This document shows positions 25,000 to 34,558 of a DNA stretch of 64,000 nt, piece by piece. A program made the position numbers and the translations under genes. A model generated the notes under the pieces. It saw only the letters and a list, made by a program, of their open reading frames with translations. It did not search any database and was not told the origin of the DNA. Each line of letters starts with the position of its first letter. Within the stretch, counting starts at the first letter, position 1. Location: contig CAJTUV010000014.1 of NCBI GenBank assembly GCA_910579515.1, positions 12,504-76,503 of the forward strand, read 5' to 3'. The stretch comes from an uncultured Hungatella sp. GTDB lineage: Bacteria > Bacillota > Clostridia > Lachnospirales > Lachnospiraceae.

Positions 25000-26468
25000 A
25001 AAAGAATGTGATACTTATGACAATGCTTCTTATATGTGTATTGCTTGGTGGTTGTGGAAATAAAAATGATGCGCAAAAAAACAATGTATCTGAATCAGAC
25101 TTGCCAGATGGAATGTATACCATGGAAATCACTTTTGAGGGTGGAAGTGGAAAATCCAAGATTTTATCTCCTGCGACCGTAACCATAACAGACAAACAGA
25201 TGACGGCAACTGTTCAGTGGAACAGTCCCAATTATGATTACATGATTGTAAATGGAGAAAAGCTGTTCCCCATAAACACAGAGGGCGATTCGGTATTTGA
25301 GATTCCTGTCTTGAAATTAGACGAGCCGATGGAGATTATTGGCGATACGGTGGCAATGGGAAATCCTCACGAAATAGAGTATACGATTACTTTTCATTCG
25401 AATACAGCAGACCAGTACGAAGCGGCAGGAGACGAGCTGGTTTATGAGAGAAGCATGGAATTACAGTATGCCGAGAATTTTACTGTTGATTATTACGAAG
25501 GCGGTTATGTGCTTCTGACGACGACGATGGACAATACACAGCTTTTAGTTGTTCCAGAGGATAAAGAAGCGCCAAAAAATCTGGATGAAAAAGTCAAAGT
25601 TCTGAAACGCCCTGTAAAAGACATTTATCTGGTAGCCTCCTCTGCAATGGACATGTTCAGCGCTCTGGAGGGATTAGACACGATTACTTTTTCTGGGCAA
25701 AAGGAGGATGACTGGTATATTGAATCTGCCAGAGAAGAAATGAGGAAAGGCAATATTCTATATGCAGGAAAATATAATAAGCCAGATTATGAACTGATCG
25801 TGTCCAATCATTGCACCTTGGCTATCGAAAATATGATGATTTCTCATGCACCTGAAGTAGTAGAAAAACTGGAGAGCTTTGGAATTTCTGTTTTAACAGA
25901 ATATTCTAGTTATGAATCCCATCCGTTGGGCAGAGTGGAGTGGGTAAAATTTTATGGGGCGCTGATTGGAAAAGAAGAACAGGCAGAAGAAATATTTGCA
26001 AAGCAGACGGCTATTTTGGATAAGGTGAGCATGGCTGAAAAAACAGATAAAACGGTTGCGTTTTTCTTTGTTACATCTAATGACATGATCCAGGTGCGCC
26101 AGTCTTCGGACTATGTTCCAAAGATGATAGAGCTTGCAGGCGGAACATATATCTTTGAAAACCTGGGTGATGAGGATACCAAACGCTCTGTCATGAATAT
26201 TCAGATAGAAGAATTTTATTCTGGTGCGAAGGATGCAGACTTTTTAATCTATAACAGTTCTATTGACGGCGGTGTTTCGAATATCAAAGAACTGGTGGAT
26301 AGTTGTGGAGTTCTGGAAGATTTTAAAGCCGTGCAGAATGGGAACGTGTGGTGCACAACAAACGACATGTATCAGCAGTCACTGTCCATCGGGTACTTGA
26401 TAGAGGATATCTATGCAATGCTTCGCCAAGAAGAAAGGCAGATGCACTATCTTTATCATTTGGACTAA
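24996..26468 (+). CDS. Corrinoid-type ABC transporter substrate-binding lipoprotein with extra N-terminal domain
   Basis: A 490-residue lipoprotein, lipobox LGGC with Cys20. Residues about 37-155 form a beta-rich domain (MYTMEITFEGGSGKSKILSPATVTITD, WNSPNYDYMIVNGEKLFP) that also precedes binding domains in clostridial iron and corrinoid uptake systems. Residues about 200-490 form a BtuF/FhuD-like helical-backbone binding domain. The B12 riboswitch upstream and btuC, btuD and cobalamin genes downstream make a corrinoid the likely ligand; haem or a siderophore is less likely. The ATG overlaps the stop of the small ORF. Confidence 0.82.
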   Translation: MKKNVILMTMLLICVLLGGCGNKNDAQKNNVSESDLPDGMYTMEITFEGGSGKSKILSPATVTITDKQMTATVQWNSPNYDYMIVNGEKLFPINTEGDSVFEIPVLKLDEPMEIIGDTVAMGNPHEIEYTITFHSNTADQYEAAGDELVYERSMELQYAENFTVDYYEGGYVLLTTTMDNTQLLVVPEDKEAPKNLDEKVKVLKRPVKDIYLVASSAMDMFSALEGLDTITFSGQKEDDWYIESAREEMRKGNILYAGKYNKPDYELIVSNHCTLAIENMMISHAPEVVEKLESFGISVLTEYSSYESHPLGRVEWVKFYGALIGKEEQAEEIFAKQTAILDKVSMAEKTDKTVAFFFVTSNDMIQVRQSSDYVPKMIELAGGTYIFENLGDEDTKRSVMNIQIEEFYSGAKDADFLIYNSSIDGGVSNIKELVDSCGVLEDFKAVQNGNVWCTTNDMYQQSLSIGYLIEDIYAMLRQEERQMHYLYHLD

Positions 26469-26494
26469 TTGATTTACAGAAAGGTAAGTCGCTG

Positions 26495-27508
26495 ATGGAT
26501 AGTAATAGGGTACGCAGATATCAAATTGCATTTTTTATACTTGCAGCTGGCGTAGTACTGTTTTTGATCCTAAATATCTGCATCGGAAGTGTCAGGATTT
26601 CGTTGACGGATGTAGTGTGGGCCGCACTGGGACAAAAAAGCAGTGAAACGGCAGACAGGATTTTATGGAATATCCGATTGCCAAGGGCAGCGGCAGTGCT
26701 GATCCTTGGCGGGGCGCTTTCTCTGGCTGGCTATCTTTTACAGACATTTTTCAATAACCCGATTGCAGGTCCCTTTGTTTTGGGAATTTCTTCAGGCGCC
26801 AAAATGACAGTAGCCCTTGTAATGGTGTTCTTCATGGAAAGAGGCACAAGAGTCACTGCAGCGGCAATGATACTTGCAGCATTTGCAGGTGCAATGCTGT
26901 CTATGGGATTTGTATTGGTGACTGCCCGAAGAATGAATCATATGTCAATGCTGATAGTCAGCGGTATTATGATCGGCTATATCTGTTCGGCAATTACGGA
27001 ACTTGTTGTCACTTTTGCCAATGATGCTCAGATTGTCAATCTGCATAACTGGTCCCGTGGAAGTTTTTCAGGAATGACTTGGGAAAATGTGGAACTGATG
27101 ACTGTGGTTGTCTTTTTGACAGTTTTTGCGGTGTTTCTTATGTCAAAGCCATTAAGCGCTTATCAAATGGGAGATGCCTATGCAAAAAACGTGGGAGTCA
27201 ATCTTATGCTTTTGCGGGTGTGCATTGTGATTTTTTCCAGTATTTTATCTGCATGTATTGTTGCATTTGCTGGGCCCATATCTTTTGTAGGAATTGCGGC
27301 GCCCCATTTGGTTAAAAAGATATTAAACACAACAGAACCCATTCTGATGATACCTGCATCATTTCTGGGAGGAAGTGTTTTCTGTCTGTTTTGTGATTTG
27401 CTGGCTCGAACAATGTTTGCGCCTACAGAGCTGAGTATCAGCACCGTAACGGCGATTTTTGGTGCGCCCATAGTGCTTTGGATTTTAATAAAAAGGAAAA
27501 AAACATGA
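26495..27508 (+). CDS. btuC: FecCD-family ABC permease for corrinoid uptake
   Basis: A 337-residue permease with nine to ten predicted segments. Motifs are IRLPRAAAVLILGGALSLAGYLLQTFFNNPIAGPFVLGISSGA near the N-terminus and FAGPISFVGIAAPHLVKKIL towards the end, typical of BtuC/FhuB. The ATG at 26495 follows AAAGGTAAG; the upstream in-frame ATG at 26348 lies within the binding-protein gene. Its stop overlaps the ATPase start (ATGA). Confidence 0.87.
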   Translation: MDSNRVRRYQIAFFILAAGVVLFLILNICIGSVRISLTDVVWAALGQKSSETADRILWNIRLPRAAAVLILGGALSLAGYLLQTFFNNPIAGPFVLGISSGAKMTVALVMVFFMERGTRVTAAAMILAAFAGAMLSMGFVLVTARRMNHMSMLIVSGIMIGYICSAITELVVTFANDAQIVNLHNWSRGSFSGMTWENVELMTVVVFLTVFAVFLMSKPLSAYQMGDAYAKNVGVNLMLLRVCIVIFSSILSACIVAFAGPISFVGIAAPHLVKKILNTTEPILMIPASFLGGSVFCLFCDLLARTMFAPTELSISTVTAIFGAPIVLWILIKRKKT

Positions 27509-28293
27509 ACGGCTATTATTTTTCCACAAAAGGAATGTGCGTGGGGTATGGCGGGAAACCACTGATAAAGGAAATAGAAATCGCACTGCCAAAAGGTGAA
27601 ATTTTGAGTTTGATTGGTCCAAATGGCGCAGGCAAATCAACTGTGTTAAAGAGCATTGCAGGGCAGCTGACGCTTCTTGGGGGAACCGTAGTTCTCGAAA
27701 ATGATAGTTTGGCAAAAATGAGTGCAGATAAGCTGGCTAAAAGGATGGCGGTTTTATTTACAGAAAAAGTGAAAGCAGAGCTGAAAAGCTGTTGGGACGT
27801 GGTTGCAACAGGACGTTATCCTTATACGGGATGGCTGGGAATCTTGTCAGAAAAGGATAAGCAGATTGTGAATGAAGTGATGGAACTTACCCACATCACA
27901 GAACTTGGAAAAAAGGAATTTGATAAAATCAGCGACGGTCAGAAGCAGAGAGTTATGCTTGCACGGGCAATGTGCCAGGAACCGGAAATCTTAATATTGG
28001 ATGAGCCAACCTCTTACTTAGACATCCGATACAAGCTGGAATTTTTATCTTTATTACAGGAAATGAGGGAAAAAAGGGATCTTACTGTGATTATGTCTTT
28101 GCATGAGCTGGAGCTTGCAAAGCTCGTTTCTGATAAAATACTCTGCCTGAAAGGGGAATATGCCCAGCGGTACGGTACGCCTCAGGAGATTTTTACACAG
28201 GATTTTATAGAAAGGCTTTTTGATATCAATGAGGAGCGATTTTGGGGAAATGAAAAACTTCTTTGGTATCTGAAGCAGGTGACAGAAAAGTAG
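27505..28293 (+). CDS. btuD: ABC ATPase for corrinoid uptake
   Basis: A 262-residue ATPase. Walker A is GPNGAGKST (38-46), the signature is ISDGQKQRVMLARAM, Walker B is EILILDEPTSYLD, and the switch His lies in MSLHELELA. Its ATG overlaps the btuC stop, with AAAAGGAAAA upstream, so the earlier TTG at 27478 is not needed. It belongs to the FecE/BtuD subfamily and completes the importer. Confidence 0.87.
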   Translation: MNGYYFSTKGMCVGYGGKPLIKEIEIALPKGEILSLIGPNGAGKSTVLKSIAGQLTLLGGTVVLENDSLAKMSADKLAKRMAVLFTEKVKAELKSCWDVVATGRYPYTGWLGILSEKDKQIVNEVMELTHITELGKKEFDKISDGQKQRVMLARAMCQEPEILILDEPTSYLDIRYKLEFLSLLQEMREKRDLTVIMSLHELELAKLVSDKILCLKGEYAQRYGTPQEIFTQDFIERLFDINEERFWGNEKLLWYLKQVTEK

Positions 28294-28302
28294 GAGGCAG
28301 CT

Positions 28303-29793
28303 ATGGCAAAAGTAATTATGATTCAGGGAACGATGTCTGGTGTGGGAAAGAGCCTTTTGACAGCAGGATTGTGCAGGATGATAAAGCGGGATGGGTATCG
28401 AGTAGCTCCTTTCAAGTCGCAGAATATGGCACTTAATTCGTTTGTCACAAAGGAAGGGCTTGAGATGGGACGGGCCCAGGTAATGCAGGCAGAGGCAGCA
28501 GGAATCAGCCCTCTTGTCTGTATGAATCCGATTTTATTGAAGCCCACAGATCACACAGGTTCCCAGGTGATTGTGAATGGACGGATTTTTGGAAATATGA
28601 GCGCGCGGGAATATTTCTCTTATAAGCAAAATCTGATTCCAGAGATTAAAAAGGCATTTCGAAAATTGGAGAGTGTGGCAGACATTATTGTGATTGAAGG
28701 AGCTGGAAGTCCGGCTGAAATCAATCTGCGGGAGAATGATATTGTCAATATGGGACTTGCCCAACTTGTGGATGCGCCAGTGCTTTTAGTTGGGGATATT
28801 GACAGAGGCGGCGTATTTGCCCAGCTTTTAGGAACGTTAATGCTGCTTACAAGAGAAGAACGAAAAAGAGTAAAAGGGCTGATTATAAATAAATTCAGAG
28901 GTGATGCTTCCCTTCTTGACTCTGGTATTGAACTTTTAGAAAAAAAGGGGAGAATAACGGTCACAGGGGTGATTCCCTATATGGATATCCAACTGGAGGA
29001 TGAGGATAGTTTGACAGAGCGTTTTTCTAAGAAGAGGAGGGGAGCAATCGACATTGGAATCATTCGATATCCCAGGATATCAAATTTTACGGATTTTAAT
29101 GTGTTTGAACAGATACCTGAAGTGTCTGTTCGTTACATTTCATCAGTTGAAGATGTTGGTCAGCCTGACTTTATTTTTCTTCCTGGAAGCAAGAACACTA
29201 TGAGCGATTTACTTTGGATGCGCCAAAACGGACTGGAAAAGGCAGTGAAGGACAAGGCGAAAATCGTACCTGTCTGCGGTATTTGCGGAGGCTATCAAAT
29301 GATGGGAGAGAGGATTTGGGACAGGGAAGGGGTAGAGATGGGAGGCAGTATGGAGGGAATGGGATTACTGCCCGTTGTAACAGAATTACAGCGTGAAAAA
29401 GTGCGGCGTCAGGTACAGGGAACCGTGAATCAGCTAGAGGGGATTTTTTCCACACTTTCTGGTCTTGAATTTGAGGGATATGAAATCCATGTAGGAGATA
29501 CAAAGAGAAGAGAGGATGTCTGTCAACAGGACAAAACAGAGGCAGCGTTTGTGACAGGCAGCGGTAAGAACGTATATGGGACTTATATCCATGGAATCTT
29601 TGACAAAGCAGAAATCGTGGCAGCCTTAGTAGGTGCATTGGCTAAAAAAAAGGACATCCTTTTGAATCAAAGAGAATGGATGGACTATAGAAACTTTAAA
29701 GAAACGCAATATGACAAGATGGCAGATATTTTGTCAGAATACCTGGATATGGAGGGCGTATATGGAATGCTCAGGGAGGCGCACATTAAATGA
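28303..29793 (+). CDS. cbiP: Cobyric acid synthase (glutamine-hydrolysing)
   Basis: Amidates the b, d, e and g side chains of adenosylcobyrinic a,c-diamide. The 496 residues comprise an N-terminal dethiobiotin-synthetase-like domain ([41 protein letters not shown]) and a C-terminal class I glutaminase domain with the nucleophile Cys in [12 protein letters not shown] and the His in [10 protein letters not shown]. It starts 9 bases after btuD, and its end overlaps cobT by 32 bases. Confidence 0.95.
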   Translation: MAKVIMIQGTMSGVGKSLLTAGLCRMIKRDGYRVAPFKSQNMALNSFVTKEGLEMGRAQVMQAEAAGISPLVCMNPILLKPTDHTGSQVIVNGRIFGNMSAREYFSYKQNLIPEIKKAFRKLESVADIIVIEGAGSPAEINLRENDIVNMGLAQLVDAPVLLVGDIDRGGVFAQLLGTLMLLTREERKRVKGLIINKFRGDASLLDSGIELLEKKGRITVTGVIPYMDIQLEDEDSLTERFSKKRRGAIDIGIIRYPRISNFTDFNVFEQIPEVSVRYISSVEDVGQPDFIFLPGSKNTMSDLLWMRQNGLEKAVKDKAKIVPVCGICGGYQMMGERIWDREGVEMGGSMEGMGLLPVVTELQREKVRRQVQGTVNQLEGIFSTLSGLEFEGYEIHVGDTKRREDVCQQDKTEAAFVTGSGKNVYGTYIHGIFDKAEIVAALVGALAKKKDILLNQREWMDYRNFKETQYDKMADILSEYLDMEGVYGMLREAHIK

Positions 29794-30829
29794 ACTTTCA
29801 GTAGAGAAACCAGATCAAAGTATTTATCAAAAGGTAATGAAAAATTGGGACGCCATAGCCAAACCCCTTGACGGAATGGGCCGGTTTGAGACACTTACTG
29901 CACAGATTGGAGCGATTCTGGGGACAGATGAAATTGATATCTCGAAAAAGGCAGTGATTATTATGTGTGCAGACAATGGCGTCGTGGAGGAGGGAATCAG
30001 CCAGTCTGATCAATGTGTCACCAAAGCGGTAGCAAGACAGATGGGAAGAGGCACTTCTTCCGTTGGAAAAATGGCTGCGATCATCAGCGCAAAGACCATA
30101 CCTGTTGACATTGGAATGAACCAAAATCAACAGATAGCAGGCGTGCTGAACAAAAAGATTCGCTGTGGTACCAGAAATTTTAGAAAAGAGCCTGCCATGA
30201 CAAAAGAGGAAGCTATCGCTGCAATCCTGACAGGCGTGGACCTGGTAAAAGACTGTAAAAAGAACGGATACCAGATTCTGGCAACAGGAGAAATGGGAAT
30301 TGGAAACACCACAACAAGCAGCGCTGTGGTGACCGCACTGTTGAAATGTGATGCAGCTGTGGTGACTGGAAGAGGCGCTGGGCTCTGTGATGAGAAATTA
30401 CTGCACAAAAAACAGATTATCACAGAGGCGATAGAGAAATATCATCTTTATGAGGCAGACCCGCTGACCGTGTTAGCGACTGTAGGAGGTTTGGATATTG
30501 CTGGACTTGTGGGAGTCTGTATAGGGGGAGGAGTTTTTCATATACCAGTAGTGCTGGACGGCGTTATCAGTATGACAGCCGCACTACTTGCACACAGAAT
30601 CATACCAGGCACAGCAAACTATTTGCTGCCGTCACATAAAGGAAGAGAACCAGCTGTGGAAAAACTGATGGACGAATTGGGGATTGCACCTGTTATTGAT
30701 GGGAAAATGGCTTTGGGCGAGGGGACAGGAGCAGTAATGATGTTATCGCTATTGGATGTGGCATTAAGCGTATACCAAAAAAGAACTCTGTTTTCTGATA
30801 TTCAGATAGAGCAATATGAAAGATACTGA
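29762..30829 (+). CDS. cobT: Nicotinate-nucleotide:dimethylbenzimidazole phosphoribosyltransferase
   Basis: Activates the lower-ligand base to its alpha-ribotide. The 355 residues match the usual length of about 356. Motifs are [25 protein letters not shown] and [11 protein letters not shown], whose Glu is the catalytic base. The ATG at 29762 has GGAGGG about eight bases before it; the in-frame ATG at 29711 lies deeper in cbiP and would add 17 atypical residues. No dimethylbenzimidazole synthesis genes (bzaA-E or bluB) are seen, so the base may be salvaged. Confidence 0.94.
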   Translation: MECSGRRTLNELSVEKPDQSIYQKVMKNWDAIAKPLDGMGRFETLTAQIGAILGTDEIDISKKAVIIMCADNGVVEEGISQSDQCVTKAVARQMGRGTSSVGKMAAIISAKTIPVDIGMNQNQQIAGVLNKKIRCGTRNFRKEPAMTKEEAIAAILTGVDLVKDCKKNGYQILATGEMGIGNTTTSSAVVTALLKCDAAVVTGRGAGLCDEKLLHKKQIITEAIEKYHLYEADPLTVLATVGGLDIAGLVGVCIGGGVFHIPVVLDGVISMTAALLAHRIIPGTANYLLPSHKGREPAVEKLMDELGIAPVIDGKMALGEGTGAVMMLSLLDVALSVYQKRTLFSDIQIEQYERY

Positions 30830-30852
30830 TTCAATATGGGGGGAATTTCATA

Positions 30853-31386
30853 ATGATGACTCTGGTGATTGGAGGAAGCGGGAGCGGTAAATCCACTTAT
30901 GCCGAGAAAATTTCAGTAGAACTTGGGGGACAGTCCAATAAATACTATCTGGCAACCATGAAGGTTTATGATAAAGAGATACAGCAAAAGGTTGAGCGTC
31001 ATAGGAGATTGAGGAGCGGAAAAGGATTTCTCACCATTGAACAGCCCATAAGAATCCAAAAAGCGCTTGAAAAGATGGAAGCAGGAAGCAGAATCGCTTT
31101 ACTGGAGTGCATTTCGAATCTGACAGCAAATGAAATGTTTGCAGAAGGAGAGGGAGCTGCAGAAAATGAGGTTGCACAAACTGTGGTACAAGGGATCACG
31201 CTTTTGAAAGAACAGACGACGCATCTGGTCGTGGTGACTAATAACGTATTTGAAGACGGAACGATATACGATGAGGCGACTATGGCATACATACGTGCAA
31301 TGGGCAGTATTAACCAAAAGCTTGCGGCGCTTGCGGATCGAATGGTGGAAGTGATAGCGGGGATTCCGATTATGATAAAACAGTGA
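30853..31386 (+). CDS. cobU: Adenosylcobinamide kinase / guanylyltransferase
   Basis: A 177-residue bifunctional enzyme that phosphorylates adenosylcobinamide and transfers GMP to it. The P-loop is GGSGSGKST (7-15). VERHRRLRSGKGF (48-60) carries the His-Arg motif of the guanylylation site, followed by LLECISNLTANEMF and a C-terminal INQKLAALADRMVEVIAGIPI. Two adjacent ATGs (30853, 30856) are possible. A shorter, degenerate relative follows cobS. Confidence 0.93.
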   Translation: MMTLVIGGSGSGKSTYAEKISVELGGQSNKYYLATMKVYDKEIQQKVERHRRLRSGKGFLTIEQPIRIQKALEKMEAGSRIALLECISNLTANEMFAEGEGAAENEVAQTVVQGITLLKEQTTHLVVVTNNVFEDGTIYDEATMAYIRAMGSINQKLAALADRMVEVIAGIPIMIKQ

Positions 31387-31396
31387 GGTGATCTGT

Positions 31397-32173
31397 ATGT
31401 ATGTAATAAACGCTTTTCTTATCGCAGTCTCCATGTATTCTAAAATTCCGGTTCCTCAGCCTGAATGGAAAGAGGAAAACATGAAGTATATTTTTTGCTT
31501 CTTTCCCTGGATCGGCGCATGGATTGGCGGCTGTATATATCTGTGGAATTATTTGTGCGGCTTTTTCCAGATTGGCACATTTTGCAAAGTGATAATTTCT
31601 GCAGCTATACCGCTGTTAGTTACAGGAGGGATTCATGTTGACGGTTATGTGGACACGATGGATGCGTTGCATTCCTATGGTTCCAGGGAGAAAAAACTGG
31701 AGATATTGAAGGATTCCCACATTGGGGCATTTGCAATGATTATGCTTATAGTGTATGGCATGATATTTTTGGGAGCGTTTTCAGAAGTTTTGAGCGATAC
31801 ATTGTTAAAGATTGTATGCGGCGGTTTTTTTCTGTCTCGCTGTCTGTGCGGAATCAGCGTCATGTCCTTCCCATTGGCAAAAAAGGAAGGGATGCTCTAT
31901 AGTTTTGCAAAAAACTCCCATAAAAAAGTTGTGAAAGCTTTTTTGTATCTACAGAGCGTTGGATGTATAGGGGTTTTGTGCTTCTGGTCAGTTGCAGCGG
32001 GGCTTGCGGTGTCAGTGGCCGCCATAGCTGCATTTGGCTACTATTTTTATTTAAGCAGGAAAGCGTTTGGCGGGATAACCGGGGATACGGCCGGATATTT
32101 TATTTTGCTCTGTGAGAAGTGTGTCGTAGTAGCGGCTGCTTGTATAGATATTTTTATATGGAGATTGGGATGA
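31397..32173 (+). CDS. cobS: Adenosylcobinamide-GDP ribazoletransferase (cobalamin synthase)
   Basis: A 258-residue membrane enzyme that joins adenosylcobinamide-GDP and alpha-ribazole phosphate. Seen are CFFPWIGAWIGG, the conserved acidic GGIHVDGYVDTMDALHSYGSREKKLEILKDSHIGAFA region and several hydrophobic segments. The ATG at 31397 follows GAGGTGA by five bases; a GTG at 31388 is an alternative. It overlaps the next gene by 4 bases. Confidence 0.92.
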   Translation: MYVINAFLIAVSMYSKIPVPQPEWKEENMKYIFCFFPWIGAWIGGCIYLWNYLCGFFQIGTFCKVIISAAIPLLVTGGIHVDGYVDTMDALHSYGSREKKLEILKDSHIGAFAMIMLIVYGMIFLGAFSEVLSDTLLKIVCGGFFLSRCLCGISVMSFPLAKKEGMLYSFAKNSHKKVVKAFLYLQSVGCIGVLCFWSVAAGLAVSVAAIAAFGYYFYLSRKAFGGITGDTAGYFILLCEKCVVVAAACIDIFIWRLG

Positions 32174-32553
32174 GATTAGTAATCGGTGGATATGCACAGG
32201 GAAAACTGGACTATGTGCTCTGCAAATATCAGTTACAAGGATTTATGGTGTGGGACGGTACTTTGCCAAAGGATAAGGAATTGCAGACAAAAACAGTTGT
32301 TATCAATCATTTTCATCACTGGGTAAAGAAACGGATTCAGGAAGGGGGACGTCCAGAGGAGGAAATTCTGATTTTCTTAAAGAGCTGTAAGGACTGCATC
32401 ATTATCTGCGATGAGATTGGAAATGGGATAGTACCAATGGAGGCGTTTGAACGCCAGTACAGGGAACGAGTAGGAAGGATTCTGATACAACTTGCAGGGG
32501 AGGCACAAGAGGTTTGGAGGATTCTATGCGGAATCGGACAAAAAATCAAATGA
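32170..32553 (+). CDS. Short, degenerate CobU-like protein
   Basis: A 127-residue protein with the CobU outline. MRLVIGGYAQGKL stands where CobU has GGSGSGKS, and the C-terminus ICDEIGNGIVPMEAFERQYRERVGRILIQLAGEAQEVW is clearly CobU-like. The P-loop Ser/Thr after Lys is replaced by Leu, and the RHRxxR guanylylation segment is absent. The chain is 50 residues shorter than cobU two genes upstream. It is probably not a functional kinase; a regulatory or structural partner of the CobU/CobS membrane complex is one possibility. The ATG at 32170 overlaps the cobS end. The frame is intact. Confidence 0.78.
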   Translation: MRLVIGGYAQGKLDYVLCKYQLQGFMVWDGTLPKDKELQTKTVVINHFHHWVKKRIQEGGRPEEEILIFLKSCKDCIIICDEIGNGIVPMEAFERQYRERVGRILIQLAGEAQEVWRILCGIGQKIK

Positions 32554-32578
32554 CAGATAGAAAGAAGCGGCTAAAAAT

Positions 32579-33544
32579 ATGGGATATCACAGTATTGCCT
32601 TTTTTTCAGGCTTTTTGCTGGATTTGGTTCTGGGAGATCCGTATTGGCTCCCCCACCCAGTTCGGCTAATTGGAGCGCTGATTGCCGGTTTGGAAAAAAG
32701 GATTCGTAAATGGGGTAAGAAAAATGTCAACCAAGATACCATGGAGTTTTGGCAGGGAGCAGGACTGGTATTGATCGTGACTACCAGTGTGGGAACCGGA
32801 GCTTTTGTTCTTTTGTTTCTGGCCTATAGGCTGCACCCTTATGCGGGTATGATCGTAGAGGCGATTATGACCTACCAGATTCTTGCAGTAAAATGTCTAA
32901 GAGTAGAGAGCATGAAGGTTTATCAATGTTTAAAAGAGGGAGACTTAGCAAAAGCAAGGACCGCGGTTTCTATGATTGTGGGAAGAGATACCGCATGTCT
33001 GGATGAAGAGGGAGTCGCAAAAGCGGCCATTGAGACGGTAGCGGAGAATACCTGTGACGGAGTGATTGCACCGATGTTGCTTCTGGCGGCTGGCGGACCT
33101 GTCCTGGGATTTTTTTATAAGGCAGTAAACACCATGGATTCTATGATCGGATATCATAATGAGAAGTATTTGTATTTTGGAAAAGTGGCGGCAAGACTGG
33201 ATGATGTTCTGAATTTTATTCCGGCAAGAATCAGCGCAATTTTAATGATTATAGCTTCATTTTTAGCAGGAAAACCTTTTTGTTCCAAGAACGCGTTGAA
33301 AATCTATAAAAGAGACCGTCGTAAGCACGCAAGTCCAAACTCTGCACAGACAGAAGCCGTATGTGCCGGCGCACTTGGAATCCGTCTTGCAGGAGACGCC
33401 AGTTATTTTGGCAAAATCGTAAAAAAGCCGTATATAGGAGAGGCAAGGCGCAGAGCAGAATATGAAGATATCAGGCGTGCAAACCACTTAATGTATCTCA
33501 CTGCGTGGCTGTGCGAGATACTTTGCATTTGGATGATTCTTTAG
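32579..33544 (+). CDS. cbiB: Adenosylcobinamide-phosphate synthase
   Basis: A 321-residue membrane enzyme that attaches aminopropanol (phosphate) to adenosylcobyric acid. Characteristic are DLVLGDPYWLPHPVRLIG near the N-terminus, VGRDTACLDEEGVAKAAIETVAENTCDGVIAPM in the middle, and AVNTMDSMIGYHNEKYLYFG. Its C-terminus has HASPNSAQTEAVCAGALGIRLAG. It starts 25 bases after the CobU-like gene. Confidence 0.94.
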   Translation: MGYHSIAFFSGFLLDLVLGDPYWLPHPVRLIGALIAGLEKRIRKWGKKNVNQDTMEFWQGAGLVLIVTTSVGTGAFVLLFLAYRLHPYAGMIVEAIMTYQILAVKCLRVESMKVYQCLKEGDLAKARTAVSMIVGRDTACLDEEGVAKAAIETVAENTCDGVIAPMLLLAAGGPVLGFFYKAVNTMDSMIGYHNEKYLYFGKVAARLDDVLNFIPARISAILMIIASFLAGKPFCSKNALKIYKRDRRKHASPNSAQTEAVCAGALGIRLAGDASYFGKIVKKPYIGEARRRAEYEDIRRANHLMYLTAWLCEILCIWMIL

Positions 33545-33552
33545 GAGGAAAC

Positions 33553-34548
33553 ATGGGGATTCATGGCGGCGATGTGTACCGAAATCATGTGAGACTTGAC
33601 TTTTCGGTGAATATAAACCCTCTTGGTATTCCGCAGTGTGTAAAAGAGGCTTTGCACAGCGCGGTTAGTTATTGCAGCAGATATCCAGATATGGAAGCAG
33701 AGCAGCTAAAAACTGCGGTCAGTAAATATCTGAAAGTTCCAGAAGAATATTTATTGTTTGGAAATGGAGCCTCAGAGCTTTTGATGGCAATCGTTCACGG
33801 AATTAGGCCGAAAAAGGTTGTGATACCAATTCCGTCTTTTTATGGATATGAAAATGCGGCAAATGCTGTGGACAGTGAAATTGTTTTCTGCGCAGTAAAG
33901 GAAATGGAAAAGTTTTTAACAGAAGAGACAGAGCTTCTCTTTCTTGCCAATCCTAATAATCCATTGGGAAGCCTTTTGAGTAAAGACAAGATCAAAGAGC
34001 TGCTAAGTTTTTGCAGGAACAAGGGTATTTACGTTGTACTGGATGAATGTTTTATTGAGTTTTGCGGGAATCAATCGTCCATCCTCTCTGAATTAGAAGA
34101 GACAGAAGGCTCAGACTGTTTGATTCTTGTCAGGGCATTTACAAAAATCTTTGCAATTCCAGGAGTCCGTCTGGGATACTTGATCTGTAAAAACAGAAAT
34201 TTGCGTAAAAGAATAGCCAGGCAGATCCCAGAATGGAACCTTTCCTGTTTTGCACAGGAGGCAGGAATTTTGTGTGCAAGGCAGACTGCATTTATCATAG
34301 AAACAGAAAACTATGTAACTGAGGAACGAAAGTTCTTGGAAGAAGGATTAAAAAGAAAGGGGCTGCAGGTACTTCCGTCAGCGGCAAATTTTATTATGGT
34401 ATACAGCAGAGAACCGCTATATGAAAGACTTCTCGAAAAAGGAATCTTAATCAGAGACTGTAGTAATTTTAGGGGATTGGGAAGAGGATTTTACCGGATT
34501 GCCGTAAAGACAAGAGAAGAAAATGAACAATTATTAGAGAATTTATGA
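33553..34548 (+). CDS. cobD: Threonine-phosphate decarboxylase (PLP-dependent)
   Basis: Makes (R)-1-aminopropan-2-ol O-2-phosphate for CbiB. A fold-type I aminotransferase-like protein of 331 residues, with GIHGGDVYRNHVRLDFSVNINPLG at the N-terminus, LANPNNPLGSLLS, DECFIEFC, and the PLP Lys at about K198 in RAFTKIFAIPGVRLGYL. The ATG at 33553 follows GGAGGAAAC. HisC-type transaminases are close relatives, but the position beside cbiB settles the role. Confidence 0.9.
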   Translation: MGIHGGDVYRNHVRLDFSVNINPLGIPQCVKEALHSAVSYCSRYPDMEAEQLKTAVSKYLKVPEEYLLFGNGASELLMAIVHGIRPKKVVIPIPSFYGYENAANAVDSEIVFCAVKEMEKFLTEETELLFLANPNNPLGSLLSKDKIKELLSFCRNKGIYVVLDECFIEFCGNQSSILSELEETEGSDCLILVRAFTKIFAIPGVRLGYLICKNRNLRKRIARQIPEWNLSCFAQEAGILCARQTAFIIETENYVTEERKFLEEGLKRKGLQVLPSAANFIMVYSREPLYERLLEKGILIRDCSNFRGLGRGFYRIAVKTREENEQLLENL

Positions 34549-34558
34549 GGACGTCAAA

